Assembly (NCBI RefSeq): GCF_017614965.1
Contig: NZ_WVUG01000001.1
Location: 1-64,000 of the forward strand
DNA: 64,000 nt
Source of the DNA: Streptomyces griseorubiginosus
GTDB taxonomy: Bacteria > Actinomycetota > Actinomycetes > Streptomycetales > Streptomycetaceae
Reading direction: 5' to 3'
Under the pieces are notes generated by a model. The model ran no database searches, was not told the origin of the DNA, and saw only the letters and a program-made list of their open reading frames with translations. Below, one piece after another: positions 24,058-33,146 of the stretch (the first letter of the stretch is position 1; every line of letters starts with the position of its first letter). Both the position numbers and the translations under genes were made by a program.

Positions 24058-27000
24058 ATGTCTCAGTCCGCTTCCTCGGGACTTGACGAGGAATCCCTGG
24101 TGGAGCCTGAGAGGGTCCGCCTGACCGGAGTGCAGGCGCTGGCCCGTCTGCCGTTGGACATCATGCGGTGGGAGCGGAGCGAGGGGCGACGCACCGCCGG
24201 CTTCATCTCCGGCTACGAGGGGTCACCACTGGGCGGCTACGACCTCGAACTCGACCGTCACAAGGCCCTCCTGGACGAGTACGGCATCGTCTTCCAGCCG
24301 GGCGTCAACGAGGAGCTGGCCGCCACCGCCGTGCAGGGCAGCCAGCTCGCCGCGGCTTCGCCGGACCGCACCGTCGACGGCGTCATCGGTATGTGGTACG
24401 GCAAGTCGCCGGGACTGGACCGGGCGTCCGACGCGCTCCGCCACAACAACATGATGGGGGTGCCCGCGAACGGCGGTGCCCTGGTGTTCGTCGGTGACGA
24501 TGCCGCCGCGAAGTCCTCGACCGTCCCGGGCGCCTCCGAGCGTCTGCTCGCCGATCTCGGCATACCCACCCTGTATCCGGCTGACCCGCAGCAGATCCTG
24601 GACCTAGGGATGCACGCCGCGGCGATGTCCCGGGCCAGCGGCCTGTGGGTGGCGCTGAAGATCTCCACCGATGTCGCCGACGGTTCTGCGACGGTCGACG
24701 TCAGCCCGGGGCGCGTTCGTCCCGTCGGGCCCCGGCGCGCCGTGGACCACGAGGTCACGGCGAAGCTGCTCCAGCCGACCCTGGGGATCCTGGAGAACAG
24801 CCGCGACGGAGAACGCCGTCAGGCGGCGCTCGACTACGCCGCGCGCAACCGGCTGGACGTCATCACCGGCCACGGCGCCGACGACCGTGTCGGCATCGTG
24901 GCGGCCGGACCCACCTTCCTCCACGTCCGGGAGGCCCTGCGCAGATTCGGGCTGTCGGAGGCCGACTTGGCGCACCACGGGATACGGCTGCTCCAGCTCG
25001 CCATGATCGACCCGTTGGAGCCGGGGATCGTCACCGAGTTCGCGGACGGGCTCGGCGAGGTCATCGTCGTCGAGGACAAACGCCCGTTCATCGAGACGGC
25101 CGTGCGTGACCTGCTCTACGGCCGCAACGGCGCGCCCAGGGTCGTCGGCAAGCGGGCCACGGGTACGGCGCCGCTGTTCACGCAGAGCGGCGAACTCTCC
25201 ACGGATGCCATCGCCGACGCGCTGGCCAGGCGGCTGGCCGAACTCGGTGTTCCGGTGGCGCCGCCGGACGAGCGTCGGCCTGCCGCCGCTCGCCGGCAGC
25301 TGCCGTTGGTCACCCGCAGTCCGTACTTCTGCTCCGGCTGCCCGCACAACTCCTCGACGAAGGTGCCGGACGGTTCACTGGTGGGCGCCGGGATCGGGTG
25401 TCATGGCCTGGTTGCGATCATGGACCCTGGCCTGGTGGGAGACGTGACGGGCCTGACGCAGATGGGCGGCGAGGGAGCTCAGTGGATCGGCATGGGTCCG
25501 TTCGTCCGGCAGAACCACCTTCTGCAGAATCTCGGCGACGGCACCTTCCACCACTCGGGCAGCCTGGCGATCCGTGCGGCCGTCGCCGCCGGGTCGAACA
25601 TCACCTACAAGGTGCTGTACAACTCGGCTGTGGCGATGACCGGCGGCCAGCATCCGGTCGGAGCGCTCACGGTCGCGGAGATGGCGCGCTCCCTGCTGGC
25701 CGAGGGCGTCGCGCGCATCATCGTCACCACCGAGGCACCCGAGCGCCACCGGCGCGGCGGTCTGCCGCGCGGAGTCGACTGCTGGCACCGTGACCGTCTG
25801 GAGGAGGCGCAGCGGACGCTGGCGGCCACCGCCGGGGTGACCGTTCTGATTCACGACCAGGAGTGCTCTACCGAGCTGCGCCGCAAACGGAAGCGGGGCA
25901 GGGCAGTCCAGCCGGCGCAACGCGTGATGATCAACGAGCGGGTGTGCGAGGGCTGCGGCGACTGCGGGGTCAAGTCCAACTGCCTGTCCGTGCAGCCGGT
26001 CGACACCGAGTTCGGCCGGAAGACGCAGATCGACCAGTCCACCTGCAACTTCGACTTCTCCTGTCTCGCCGGTGACTGCCCGGCCTTCATGACCATCACA
26101 CCGAACCGGGAGAAACCCGCGAAGAGGCAGGCGCCGCGCATCGCCGCCGCCGTGCTCCCCGAGCCGAGGGTCATGTCCGCGGCAGCGCACACCACCCGGA
26201 TCACCGGCATCGGAGGAACGGGTGTGGTCACCGTGTCCCAGATGCTCGCCACCGCGGCGACCCTGGCGGGCCGGTTCGTGCGCACGCTGGACCAGACCGG
26301 TCTGGCCCAGAAGGGCGGAGCCGTGGTGTCCGACATCAAGGTCTTCGAGCGGCCGACGCCCGAGTCCAACCGTGCCGGAGTGGGCGAGTGCGACCTGTAC
26401 ATCGGCTGCGACCTGCTCGTGGCGGCCGAGCCGCGCTGTCTGAAGGCCGCTGCCGCCGACCGCACGGTCGCCGTGGTCTCCACCTCCGCGGTGCCCACCG
26501 GCCGCATGGTCGCCGACCCGGGGACCACCTTCCCCGCCGTCGGCGAGGTGACCGCCCCGATCCTGGAGGCCACCCGCGCGGAGCACGCCGTTCTCCTGGA
26601 CGCCCGTGACCTCGCCGTCACCCTGTTCGGCGACAGCCAGTACGCCAACATGCTCCTGGTCGGAGCCGCCTGCCAGGCGGGACGGCTGCCTGTCGGCCCC
26701 GAACACATCGAAGAGGCGATCCGGGGCGGCGGCGTCAAGGTGGAGGAGAACCTGCAGGCCTTCCGTCGCGGCAGGCAGGCGGTCGCCGCCCCGGCGGACT
26801 TCGAGGCGGCTCTGGACGCCCTGCGCGGGAGGCCGGTTCGCCGGCTCGCTCCGGACCAGTCCCGCGTCATCACCGCACTCGTGAAGACCAGCCCCGACTC
26901 TGTCCTCGCCCAGGTTCTCGGCGTCCGCGTCCCCGAACTCGTGGCGTACCAGAACCCTGCCTACGCCCGACGCTACGCGCTGTTCGTCGAACGGATCCGC

Positions 27001-27555
27001 GCCGCGGAGGCCGCCCGGGTACCAGGCAGCGAGCTGCTGGCGACGGCCGTCGCCCGCCACCTGTACAAGCTGATGGCCTACAAGGACGAGTACGAGGTCG
27101 CGCGCCTGTGCCTGGACGAAGACGTCGAGAACCGGACCCGGGCCGTGTTCGGCGCCGACGCCCGCATCGCGTACCGGCTGCACCCGCCCGTGCTGCGGGC
27201 CCTCGGCATGAAGAAGAAGATCAGTCTGGGCCCGTGGTCACGCCCCGTGTTGCGCGTGCTCGCCGCCTCGCGCTTCCTGCGGGGCACCGTCTGGGACCCC
27301 TTCGGACACACCGAGGTACGGCGGCTGGAACGGGAGCTGGTGGCGGAGTACCGGGACACCGTGGCGGCCGTCGCCGCCGCGCTCACCCCTGAAACCCATG
27401 CTCCCGCCATAGAGCTGGCCGAGCTTCCCGATGTCGTTCGGGGCTACGAGGAGGTCAAGTTGAGGAATGTGGCGCGATATCGCGAGCGGTTGGCGGAGCT
27501 GTCGGCCGAGCTTCTTGCGGGGCCGTCGACCGGTCCGCGGTCGGTGAGGCTCTGA
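24058..27555 (+). CDS. Indolepyruvate ferredoxin oxidoreductase, fused alpha/beta (IorAB type)
   Basis: The 1165-residue protein oxidatively decarboxylates arylpyruvates or other 2-oxo acids to acyl-CoA, reducing ferredoxin. Order: N-terminal pyrimidine-binding half (GFISGYEGSPLGGYDLELDR), ThDP/PP half (GIGCHGLVAIMDPG, GDGTFHHSGSLAIR, YNSAVAMTGGQH), a ferredoxin-like segment beginning at C630 (CEGCGDCGVKSNC, then CNFDFSCLAGDCP) and a gamma/beta domain with GIGGTGVVTVSQML and LAQKGGAVVSDIK. A C-terminal 200 residues follow, as in long actinobacterial forms. GAAGGAG precedes ATG 24058. The next gene overlaps by one base (TGATG). It likely supplies acyl-CoA from aromatic amino-acid-derived keto acids or a related side chain. 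Confidence 0.92.
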   Translation: MSQSASSGLDEESLVEPERVRLTGVQALARLPLDIMRWERSEGRRTAGFISGYEGSPLGGYDLELDRHKALLDEYGIVFQPGVNEELAATAVQGSQLAAASPDRTVDGVIGMWYGKSPGLDRASDALRHNNMMGVPANGGALVFVGDDAAAKSSTVPGASERLLADLGIPTLYPADPQQILDLGMHAAAMSRASGLWVALKISTDVADGSATVDVSPGRVRPVGPRRAVDHEVTAKLLQPTLGILENSRDGERRQAALDYAARNRLDVITGHGADDRVGIVAAGPTFLHVREALRRFGLSEADLAHHGIRLLQLAMIDPLEPGIVTEFADGLGEVIVVEDKRPFIETAVRDLLYGRNGAPRVVGKRATGTAPLFTQSGELSTDAIADALARRLAELGVPVAPPDERRPAAARRQLPLVTRSPYFCSGCPHNSSTKVPDGSLVGAGIGCHGLVAIMDPGLVGDVTGLTQMGGEGAQWIGMGPFVRQNHLLQNLGDGTFHHSGSLAIRAAVAAGSNITYKVLYNSAVAMTGGQHPVGALTVAEMARSLLAEGVARIIVTTEAPERHRRGGLPRGVDCWHRDRLEEAQRTLAATAGVTVLIHDQECSTELRRKRKRGRAVQPAQRVMINERVCEGCGDCGVKSNCLSVQPVDTEFGRKTQIDQSTCNFDFSCLAGDCPAFMTITPNREKPAKRQAPRIAAAVLPEPRVMSAAAHTTRITGIGGTGVVTVSQMLATAATLAGRFVRTLDQTGLAQKGGAVVSDIKVFERPTPESNRAGVGECDLYIGCDLLVAAEPRCLKAAAADRTVAVVSTSAVPTGRMVADPGTTFPAVGEVTAPILEATRAEHAVLLDARDLAVTLFGDSQYANMLLVGAACQAGRLPVGPEHIEEAIRGGGVKVEENLQAFRRGRQAVAAPADFEAALDALRGRPVRRLAPDQSRVITALVKTSPDSVLAQVLGVRVPELVAYQNPAYARRYALFVERIRAAEAARVPGSELLATAVARHLYKLMAYKDEYEVARLCLDEDVENRTRAVFGADARIAYRLHPPVLRALGMKKKISLGPWSRPVLRVLAASRFLRGTVWDPFGHTEVRRLERELVAEYRDTVAAVAAALTPETHAPAIELAELPDVVRGYEEVKLRNVARYRERLAELSAELLAGPSTGPRSVRL

Positions 27556-28526
27556 TGCGTGTGGTGATGGTGAACGAGTTCGGCGGTCCCGAGACGCTGA
27601 CCGTGGTCGAGCGGCCCGAGCCGAGGCCGGGACCCGCCGACCTGGTGGTGCGCGTCGAGGCCGTGGGTGTGAACTTCCGCGATGTGATGGTGCGGCGCGG
27701 TGCCTACCCGGGGATGCCCGCACCGCCCCTGCCCGTGGGCGTCGAGGGCGCGGGCCTGGTCACCGAGGTGGGCAGCGATGTCACCGAGTTCGCCGTCGGT
27801 GACCGGGTGGCATGGGCCGACGTGGACGGCAGTTACGCGGAGACCGTCAAGATCCCGGAGGCGAGTGCGGTGCGCGTCCCGGCGAAGGTGTCGGCGCAAC
27901 AGGCGGCGGCGGTGCTGGCGCAGGGCCTCACCGTGCACTACCTGGTGACCTCGGTCTGGCCGATCGCCGGGGGAGACAGCGCGCTCGTGCTGTCGGCGGC
28001 CGGTGGTGTGGGCCGCCTTCTGACACAGGCCCTGACCGCCCGCGGCACCAGGGTGCTGGCCGTGGTCTCGAGCGAGACGAAGGCCACATACGCGCGTTCT
28101 GCGGGCGCCGAACGTGTCCTGGTCGGCTATGACGAGATCGCCGCCGCTGCCCGGGACTTCACCGAAGGCCGCGGAGTCGACGTCGTGTTCGACAGCGTGG
28201 CGGGCGAGGGCTTCCCCTCAAGCCTCGCGAGTGTGCGCCCACGCGGCTGCGTCGTCCTTTACGGCGCCTCGAACGGTGAGCCCCCCTTGCTGGACGTGCG
28301 TCAACTCGGCCTCTCAGGCTCGGTCTTCCTCACCCGACCGCGACTCGCCGACTTCGTCACCACTCGCGCCGAGATGCTCGAACGCTCCGCGGAGCTGTTC
28401 CGCTGGCTGGCCGACGGCGTGATCGACCTGCACATCGGTGCCACCTATGCGCTGGACGCCGCCGGCGCCGCGCACAAGGCCCTGGAGTCCCGGGCCACCG
28501 TCGGCAAACTCGTGCTGCATCCCTGA
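27555..28526 (+). CDS. Zinc-free quinone oxidoreductase (zeta-crystallin-like MDR)
   Basis: The 323-residue MDR protein has VNFRDVMVRRGAYPGMPAPP and PVGVEGAGLVTEVG in the N-terminal catalytic fold, and SAAGGVGRLLTQALTARGTR as the NADPH-binding motif, then GRGVDVVFDSVAGEGF. The Cys/His zinc ligands of alcohol dehydrogenases are absent, as expected for quinone oxidoreductases and enoyl reductases. It starts inside the stop of the IOR gene (TGATG), so it is coupled to it. Probable role: NADPH-dependent reduction of a quinone or enone intermediate. Confidence 0.9.
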   Translation: MRVVMVNEFGGPETLTVVERPEPRPGPADLVVRVEAVGVNFRDVMVRRGAYPGMPAPPLPVGVEGAGLVTEVGSDVTEFAVGDRVAWADVDGSYAETVKIPEASAVRVPAKVSAQQAAAVLAQGLTVHYLVTSVWPIAGGDSALVLSAAGGVGRLLTQALTARGTRVLAVVSSETKATYARSAGAERVLVGYDEIAAAARDFTEGRGVDVVFDSVAGEGFPSSLASVRPRGCVVLYGASNGEPPLLDVRQLGLSGSVFLTRPRLADFVTTRAEMLERSAELFRWLADGVIDLHIGATYALDAAGAAHKALESRATVGKLVLHP

Positions 28527-28579
28527 ACACGCGATCCATGTCAGAGCCGCAACCGAGAACGCTCAGGAGAGCAGGCACC

Positions 28580-29647
28580 ATGCAGGGCCAGGTTTTCGAC
28601 GAGCTGGGTTTCTATCTGCTCGCCGGTGACTCCGCCGGACCCGCTGAGCTCGTCGAGGAGGCGTGCCGAGGGGAGGAACTCGGGCTGGGCACAGCCTTCC
28701 TCGCGGAACGCTGGAAGATGAGCGCGGAAGCCGCCACACTGTCCGGCGCCGCGTGCAGTGTCACCACTCGTCTACGGGTCGGCACGGCGGCCACCAACCA
28801 CAACCTGCGCCATCCCGTCGTCAACGCGTCCTGGGCGGCGACCATGCACCGGCTCTCGGGCGGGCGGTTCACGCTGGGGATCGGCGCCGGCGTGCGGCAG
28901 GTGTACCGATCCTTCGGCCTGCCACCCGTCACCACGGCGCAGATGCGCGACTGGGCGGGTCTGATGCGCCGTCTGTGGAACGGCGAGACCATCCGTGACC
29001 ACAGTGGACCGGCGGGGGACTATCCGATCCTGCGGATCGGCTCCGACCCTCTCGAGACCCCCGTCCCCCTCGGCCTCGTGGCCTTCCATGACGACGACCT
29101 GGCACTCGGCGGCGAGGTCTTCGACGACGTCGTCCTGCACACGTTCCTCAGCGAGCAGGCCGTCGGGCACGCGGTCAGGACGGTGAACGACGCAGCGGAG
29201 GCCGCGGGACGGGACCCGGCCTCGGTCCGGGTCTGGTCGTGCCTGGTGACCGTGGGGGATCACCTTCCCGAGGAGGTCCGCCTGAGGAGGACCGTCGCCC
29301 GGCTGGCCAACTACTTGCAATACGTTGGCGACGAGTTCATAGAGGGCAACGGATGGGACCCGACGGCACTGCGCCGGTTCCGCGGTGACCCGTTGGTCTC
29401 GTCGTTCACCGAGCCGATCGAGGGCAAGGCGACGCCGGAGGAGATCCTGCGTATCGCCGAACTCCTTCCCACGGAATGGCTGGACACCTGCGCAACCGGT
29501 TCACCCCAGGAGTCCGCGGCGCGCATCCGGCGTGAGTTCGACCGCGGCGTCGACCGGGTGATCCTGCACGGCGCGACTCCCGACGAGCTGGAACCCGCCC
29601 TCGAGGCATACGGCGAGTGCCGAAACCGAGACGGGGAGGCCTCTTGA
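28580..29647 (+). CDS. Luciferase-like (F420/flavin-dependent) oxidoreductase
   Basis: The 355-residue TIM-barrel protein belongs to the LLM superfamily: GFYLLAGDSAGPAELVEEAC, LGLGTAFLAERWKMSAEAAT, RLRVGTAATNHNLRHPVVNA, MHRLSGGRFTLGIGAGVRQV. The actinobacterial members are mostly F420-dependent reductases or dehydrogenases. ATG 28580 has GGAGAG upstream; an in-frame ATG at 28538 lacks a site. It follows the quinone oxidoreductase by about 50 bp and is probably the third gene of the IOR operon. A second, more luciferase-like LLM protein is encoded at 31042. Confidence 0.87.
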   Translation: MQGQVFDELGFYLLAGDSAGPAELVEEACRGEELGLGTAFLAERWKMSAEAATLSGAACSVTTRLRVGTAATNHNLRHPVVNASWAATMHRLSGGRFTLGIGAGVRQVYRSFGLPPVTTAQMRDWAGLMRRLWNGETIRDHSGPAGDYPILRIGSDPLETPVPLGLVAFHDDDLALGGEVFDDVVLHTFLSEQAVGHAVRTVNDAAEAAGRDPASVRVWSCLVTVGDHLPEEVRLRRTVARLANYLQYVGDEFIEGNGWDPTALRRFRGDPLVSSFTEPIEGKATPEEILRIAELLPTEWLDTCATGSPQESAARIRREFDRGVDRVILHGATPDELEPALEAYGECRNRDGEAS

Positions 29648-29671
29648 CCACCCGGGTGATCTCGGTCTGAC

Positions 29672-29923
29672 ATGCGTCAGCGCTTGGAAGTGATCATCGA
29701 TCAACTCGTGGCTGCCGGACGCATGGCGCCCATTCCGAAGCACGTCCTGTTCTTCGCCGTCATCCCCCCACTCTCCGGAATGGTGGATGTGCCGCTGGCG
29801 CGAGGCCTGGGGCGGCCCGAGGCCGCCTCGCCGCAACAGCTCAAGGAGACGTCGGAGGCGCCCGCGACGCTGGTGGTCAACGGACTGCTCGCTTCAGCGT
29901 CGCAGGTCGGCCCCTCGACCTGA
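29672..29923 (+). pseudogene. TetR-family regulator, C-terminal fragment
   Basis: The 83 residues (LEVIIDQLVAAGRMAPIPKH, VLFFAVIPPLSGMVDVPLAR, ETSEAPATLVVNGLL) match the pattern of the last two helices of TetR ligand-binding domains, where a loosely conserved helix ends in a GL motif. No helix-turn-helix is encoded upstream; the preceding 25 bp belong to the LLM gene end. It is likely a leftover of a deleted regulator. The call rests on pattern only. Confidence 0.5.
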
Positions 29924-30238
29924 TCTGGCCCTGAAGACCTGTCGTCGCGGCGCTGGCCGTCGGCATGCGGAGCACGCCAGATCCGCCACAGAGCCGTCAG
30001 CCATGTTGCGAGGCGGTCTCGGCCGAGTCGGTCAGGCTCCGGAGGGCCACGGCACAGACCTGGAGGCTCCCGCGCAACGCCTCCACCGCCTCCGAGTCGA
30101 GCGCTCAGCATCTGGCACTCGATCCGGTCCGCCACCTCCTGGCACGCCGCAAGGCGGCGCTCCCCTTCGCCCGGAGCGCATGGGCGACGCGCGACGTCGG
30201 CAAGGGACGTCGTGGGAGCCGGCCGGCGGCTACTCGCG
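29924..30238. other. Intergenic region without a recognised gene
   Basis: There is 315 bp between the TetR fragment and the 3' end of the GntR gene on the other strand. I see neither a conserved frame nor a strong hairpin. Confidence 0.4.
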
Positions 30239-30931
30239 TCACACCGGCTGAGAGGGAACTCTCAGCTCGGCGTCCGCGATACCGGGGGACGTATGCAGGA
30301 CCCCGAGCACCAGCTCTCGTGTCGACTCGACCAGATCGCGGGCACGGGACACGGCTTCGTCATGATCGCGCCGACGCATGAGAGCCACGATCTCCTCCCG
30401 TGCTCCCGTAACGGCGGTCAGCTTCGCCCCTTGGAGCGCCGCCACGTAGAAGCAGCGTGCGACGTCGGTACGCAGTCGTTCGTAGATGTCCGCGAGCCGA
30501 CGGCTGCCCGTCATCCCGACGAGCAGCCCGAACCCCAGATCAAGCAATCCGTGCTCCCATTCCTGGCCGTCATGGACCCGCGCGGCCAGCTCGCTCGACT
30601 TCGCCTCGAACTCGTCGATCTGCTGATCGGTGGCGCGCTTGAAAGCCAGATCCACGATGGCCGGCCCCACGATCGCCCATGTGTCGAACAGGTCGGTGAC
30701 GTCATCGATCGTGATGGGCGAGACGCGGTAGCCCACGCGCGGCACGGCGATCAGAAGGCCGTCATGACGCAGCCGGGCCATCGCGGTGCGAACCGGCCCC
30801 AGTCCCAGCCCCGTCAGCTCCGTGAGCTGTTTCTCGCTCACCCATTCTCCCGGCGGCAGTTTGCACTGCACGATGAGGCGGGTCAGAGACTCGTACGCGG
30901 ATTCGCTCAGCGATCGGGGAGGCTCGGTCAT
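30239..30931 (-). CDS. GntR-family (FCD) transcriptional regulator
   Basis: The 230-residue protein has a winged helix (SESAYESLTRLIVQCKLPPG, LTELTGLGLGPVRTAMARLR, IAVPRVGYRVSPIT) and an FCD-like helical domain (VTDLFDTWAIVGPAIVDLAF, DEFEAKSSELAARVHDGQ). TACCGT, a good -10 (TANNNT), stands exactly 6 nt before ATG 30931, so the mRNA is probably leaderless; no ribosome site is present. It is the most diverged of three related GntR proteins here. It follows the LLM and hydrolase genes on the same strand and probably regulates that operon. Confidence 0.87.
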   Translation of the reverse strand: MTEPPRSLSESAYESLTRLIVQCKLPPGEWVSEKQLTELTGLGLGPVRTAMARLRHDGLLIAVPRVGYRVSPITIDDVTDLFDTWAIVGPAIVDLAFKRATDQQIDEFEAKSSELAARVHDGQEWEHGLLDLGFGLLVGMTGSRRLADIYERLRTDVARCFYVAALQGAKLTAVTGAREEIVALMRRRDHDEAVSRARDLVESTRELVLGVLHTSPGIADAELRVPSQPV

Positions 30932-31041
30932 GATGCAACGGTAGCCGCCACCAGGGGGTCGACCTGCGGGCATGTGGACAGGACGTATCACGCTCTGCGG
31001 GCCCGCCCGACCGATGCAGACGGGTGCGGACGGACGGGGGC

Positions 31042-32130
31042 TCACCGGAATGCGGGAATCACGTCCCTGCCCAGCAGCTTCACGGCCTCAAGAGACAGCT
31101 CGGGCGGCACCGCATCCGTGGACACGATCAGGTCGGCAATGCCCACGCCCGCTTCCTGCACGGTCCGCAACTGTTCCACCACCTTGTCCGGGGAGCCTGC
31201 GATCGGCTGCGGAGGTGGCATCTGCAGGGAGCCGCCGCCACCGGCGGACGCGCCACCGAAGCCGGCCTCCATCACCTCGGAAACGATGGAGAGGAAGGAG
31301 GGAGCCTGGCGCTCGGTCGGCGCGAGAATCCCATAGAGGTCACCGAAGTTGTACTTCTCGACCACCTCCCTGGCGTTGTCGTCCGTCTCCGCGACGTAGG
31401 CGAAGCCGCGCCAGAGCACGTCCTCGGGGCCGGGTCTCCACCCGTGGCGCTCGGCGGCCTCGTGAAAGGCGGCCACCGCCTGCGGAACGAACTCGACGGG
31501 AAGGAAGGACAGTCCGATCTTCAGTCGGTGCCTTGCGGCGAACTCGATGGAGGACGGGCTGTTGCCGGAGACCAGCACGGGCGGACGCGGGCGCTGCACG
31601 GGCTGGGGCCAGATCGACACCATGCGATGGCGGTAGTGCACGCCCTCCCAGCCGAACGGCTCGGGTTCGGACCAGGCCTTCAGCAGGAGTTCGACGCCCT
31701 CTTCGAACATCGCCTTGGACTCGCCGGGATTGTGACCGTACGTCGCGTACTCGTTGGGCGTGCCACGGAAGAGGCCGACCAGGAGGTTCCCACCGCTGAA
31801 GGTGTCGAGCATGGCAAGCTCTTCAGCCACCTGAACGGGGTTGTGCAGGGGCAGATCGACTCCAAGGATGGCGATCTTGGCGCGCTTGACCCGCTGGACG
31901 ATGAGAGCGGCGGCCAACGCGGGGCTGGGGCACATCTGACGGGCCGCGTAGTGGTGCTCGGCCACGGAGATGTAGTCGAACCCGCCCGCGTCGGCGGCCT
32001 CGATGATCTCCATGTTCCGTTGCACCGACTTCAGACCGTACCGAGGGTCGAACTTCGAGGGCGACTGCGGCCAGCCCCTGGGTAGTTCTGGCGCGAAGTA
32101 CGGCAGGGGCTGGAACAGGGAAAACTGCAT
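31042..32130 (-). CDS. Bacterial luciferase-like monooxygenase
   Basis: The 362-residue LLM protein starts MQFSLFQPLPYFAPELPRGW and has GGFDYISVAEHHYAARQMCP, the substrate/flavin region with EHH typical of FMN-dependent luciferase-like monooxygenases, then LGVDLPLHNPVQVAEELAML, FSGGNLLVGLFRGTPNEYAT and a glycine-rich insert GFGGASAGGGGS. AAGGAG precedes ATG 32130. It lies 20 bp behind the alpha/beta hydrolase gene, so they form one operon. Such two-component monooxygenases take FMNH2 from a flavin reductase; one is encoded at 36416. Baeyer-Villiger or ring-oxygenating chemistry is plausible. Confidence 0.88.
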   Translation of the reverse strand: MQFSLFQPLPYFAPELPRGWPQSPSKFDPRYGLKSVQRNMEIIEAADAGGFDYISVAEHHYAARQMCPSPALAAALIVQRVKRAKIAILGVDLPLHNPVQVAEELAMLDTFSGGNLLVGLFRGTPNEYATYGHNPGESKAMFEEGVELLLKAWSEPEPFGWEGVHYRHRMVSIWPQPVQRPRPPVLVSGNSPSSIEFAARHRLKIGLSFLPVEFVPQAVAAFHEAAERHGWRPGPEDVLWRGFAYVAETDDNAREVVEKYNFGDLYGILAPTERQAPSFLSIVSEVMEAGFGGASAGGGGSLQMPPPQPIAGSPDKVVEQLRTVQEAGVGIADLIVSTDAVPPELSLEAVKLLGRDVIPAFR

Positions 32131-32150
32131 GAGGGAGGCTCCTTGCCCGG

Positions 32151-32960
32151 TCAGCGGTTGATGACGGAGCTGGTGCGGGGGATGTGGAAACGCTCCTGAC
32201 GTTCGACGAAGTCACTGACCAGTTCGGTGTAGGCCTCCGGCCGGTCCCCGGCGAGGTCGTGAGCCGCGTCGTACAACAGGGTGAAGACGCAGCGGGCGAC
32301 AAGGCCCTTGAAGACAGAGCCCGACCTGGTGCCGACAACTCCGTCCCGTGTGCCATGCATGACCAGCGTGGGGACCCACAGTTGCTTGAGCGCCTCGGCG
32401 AGTTCCTCGTCGAACGCCGGGCCGACCAGACGCTCGACCAGGGGCCACACCCTGGCCTGGCGTTCGAGGTCGGGCGGCTTGATCTCCTTGCGCTCCGGAT
32501 GAGCGTGAAAGGCGATCATGATCTGCTCCGGTGTCAGGGTTCCCATGTCGATCTCGGACCGGAAGGCCGCGGGCGCCTCCAGGACGAGAGCCGATACCCG
32601 GTCGGGGAACTGGACGGCCTGCCAGGAGGCGACCACGCCACCCATCGACGTACCCAGAAGGGCGTAGCCGTCGACGCCGATCCCCTCGACAGCGGCGGCG
32701 ATGGTCACCGCCATCTCGCGAGCGTTCTTCGTCCGTTCGTTGATCTCGGCTCCGAACCCCGGGAACTCCAGGGCGATGACCCGGAAGCGCGTGGCCAGCA
32801 AATGGTGGGCCAGGGTCAGTTCGAGTCCGCCCGCGCCGTGCAGCATGACCAGGGGCTGACCGCCGCCGGCCTCGAGGTAGCGGATCGGAAAGCCGTCGGC
32901 GGTGATCAGGTGCTCGACGAACTCAGGGCTTTCAGCGGTGAGTTGTTGCGACTCGTCCAT
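32151..32960 (-). CDS. Alpha/beta hydrolase (meta-cleavage hydrolase-like), intact triad
   Basis: The 269-residue protein has oxyanion motif LVMLHGAGGLELTLAH, nucleophile elbow LLGTSMGG with S105, acid MHGTRDGV and late His in DAAHDLAGD. The layout matches C-C bond hydrolases that act on ring-fission products, but esterase activity cannot be excluded. AAAGGAG precedes ATG 32960. It is the first gene of the hydrolase - LLM operon and is divergent from the NTF2-like gene at 33147, with AT-rich palindromes between. A paralogue at 54942 has lost the catalytic Ser. Confidence 0.9.
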   Translation of the reverse strand: MDESQQLTAESPEFVEHLITADGFPIRYLEAGGGQPLVMLHGAGGLELTLAHHLLATRFRVIALEFPGFGAEINERTKNAREMAVTIAAAVEGIGVDGYALLGTSMGGVVASWQAVQFPDRVSALVLEAPAAFRSEIDMGTLTPEQIMIAFHAHPERKEIKPPDLERQARVWPLVERLVGPAFDEELAEALKQLWVPTLVMHGTRDGVVGTRSGSVFKGLVARCVFTLLYDAAHDLAGDRPEAYTELVSDFVERQERFHIPRTSSVINR

Positions 32961-33050
32961 GGGGGCTCCTTTCACCGGTCGTCGTCGACCGGCGCGGCGG
33001 CAGGGCCGGGAGAGAGGCTGGAGATGGGCCGTGTCCTTGCCAACACCATG

Positions 33051-33070
33051 TGTTAACATTTTTAAAATGT
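33051..33070. promoter_or_regulatory. Overlapping palindromes upstream of hydrolase / NTF2-like genes
   Basis: TGTTAACA (33051-33058) overlaps ACATTTTTAAAATGT (33056-33070), a perfect 7-bp dyad around one base. On the minus strand TTGACA begins just upstream and overlaps it, a good -35 for the hydrolase operon. This is a strong candidate operator, probably for one of the GntR regulators. Confidence 0.65.
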
Positions 33071-33146
33071 CAAGCTAACATTTCAACGCCGTGCGGCCTG
33101 AGGATTCCCCCGCCGCACCACTGGACGAGATGAACTGGAAACAGGG

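Noticed and set aside
25375..27183. 602-codon open frame on the minus strand
   Set aside because: It is antisense to the indolepyruvate oxidoreductase and shows the Arg/Gly/Asp/His-rich composition of a high-GC shadow frame with no family motifs.
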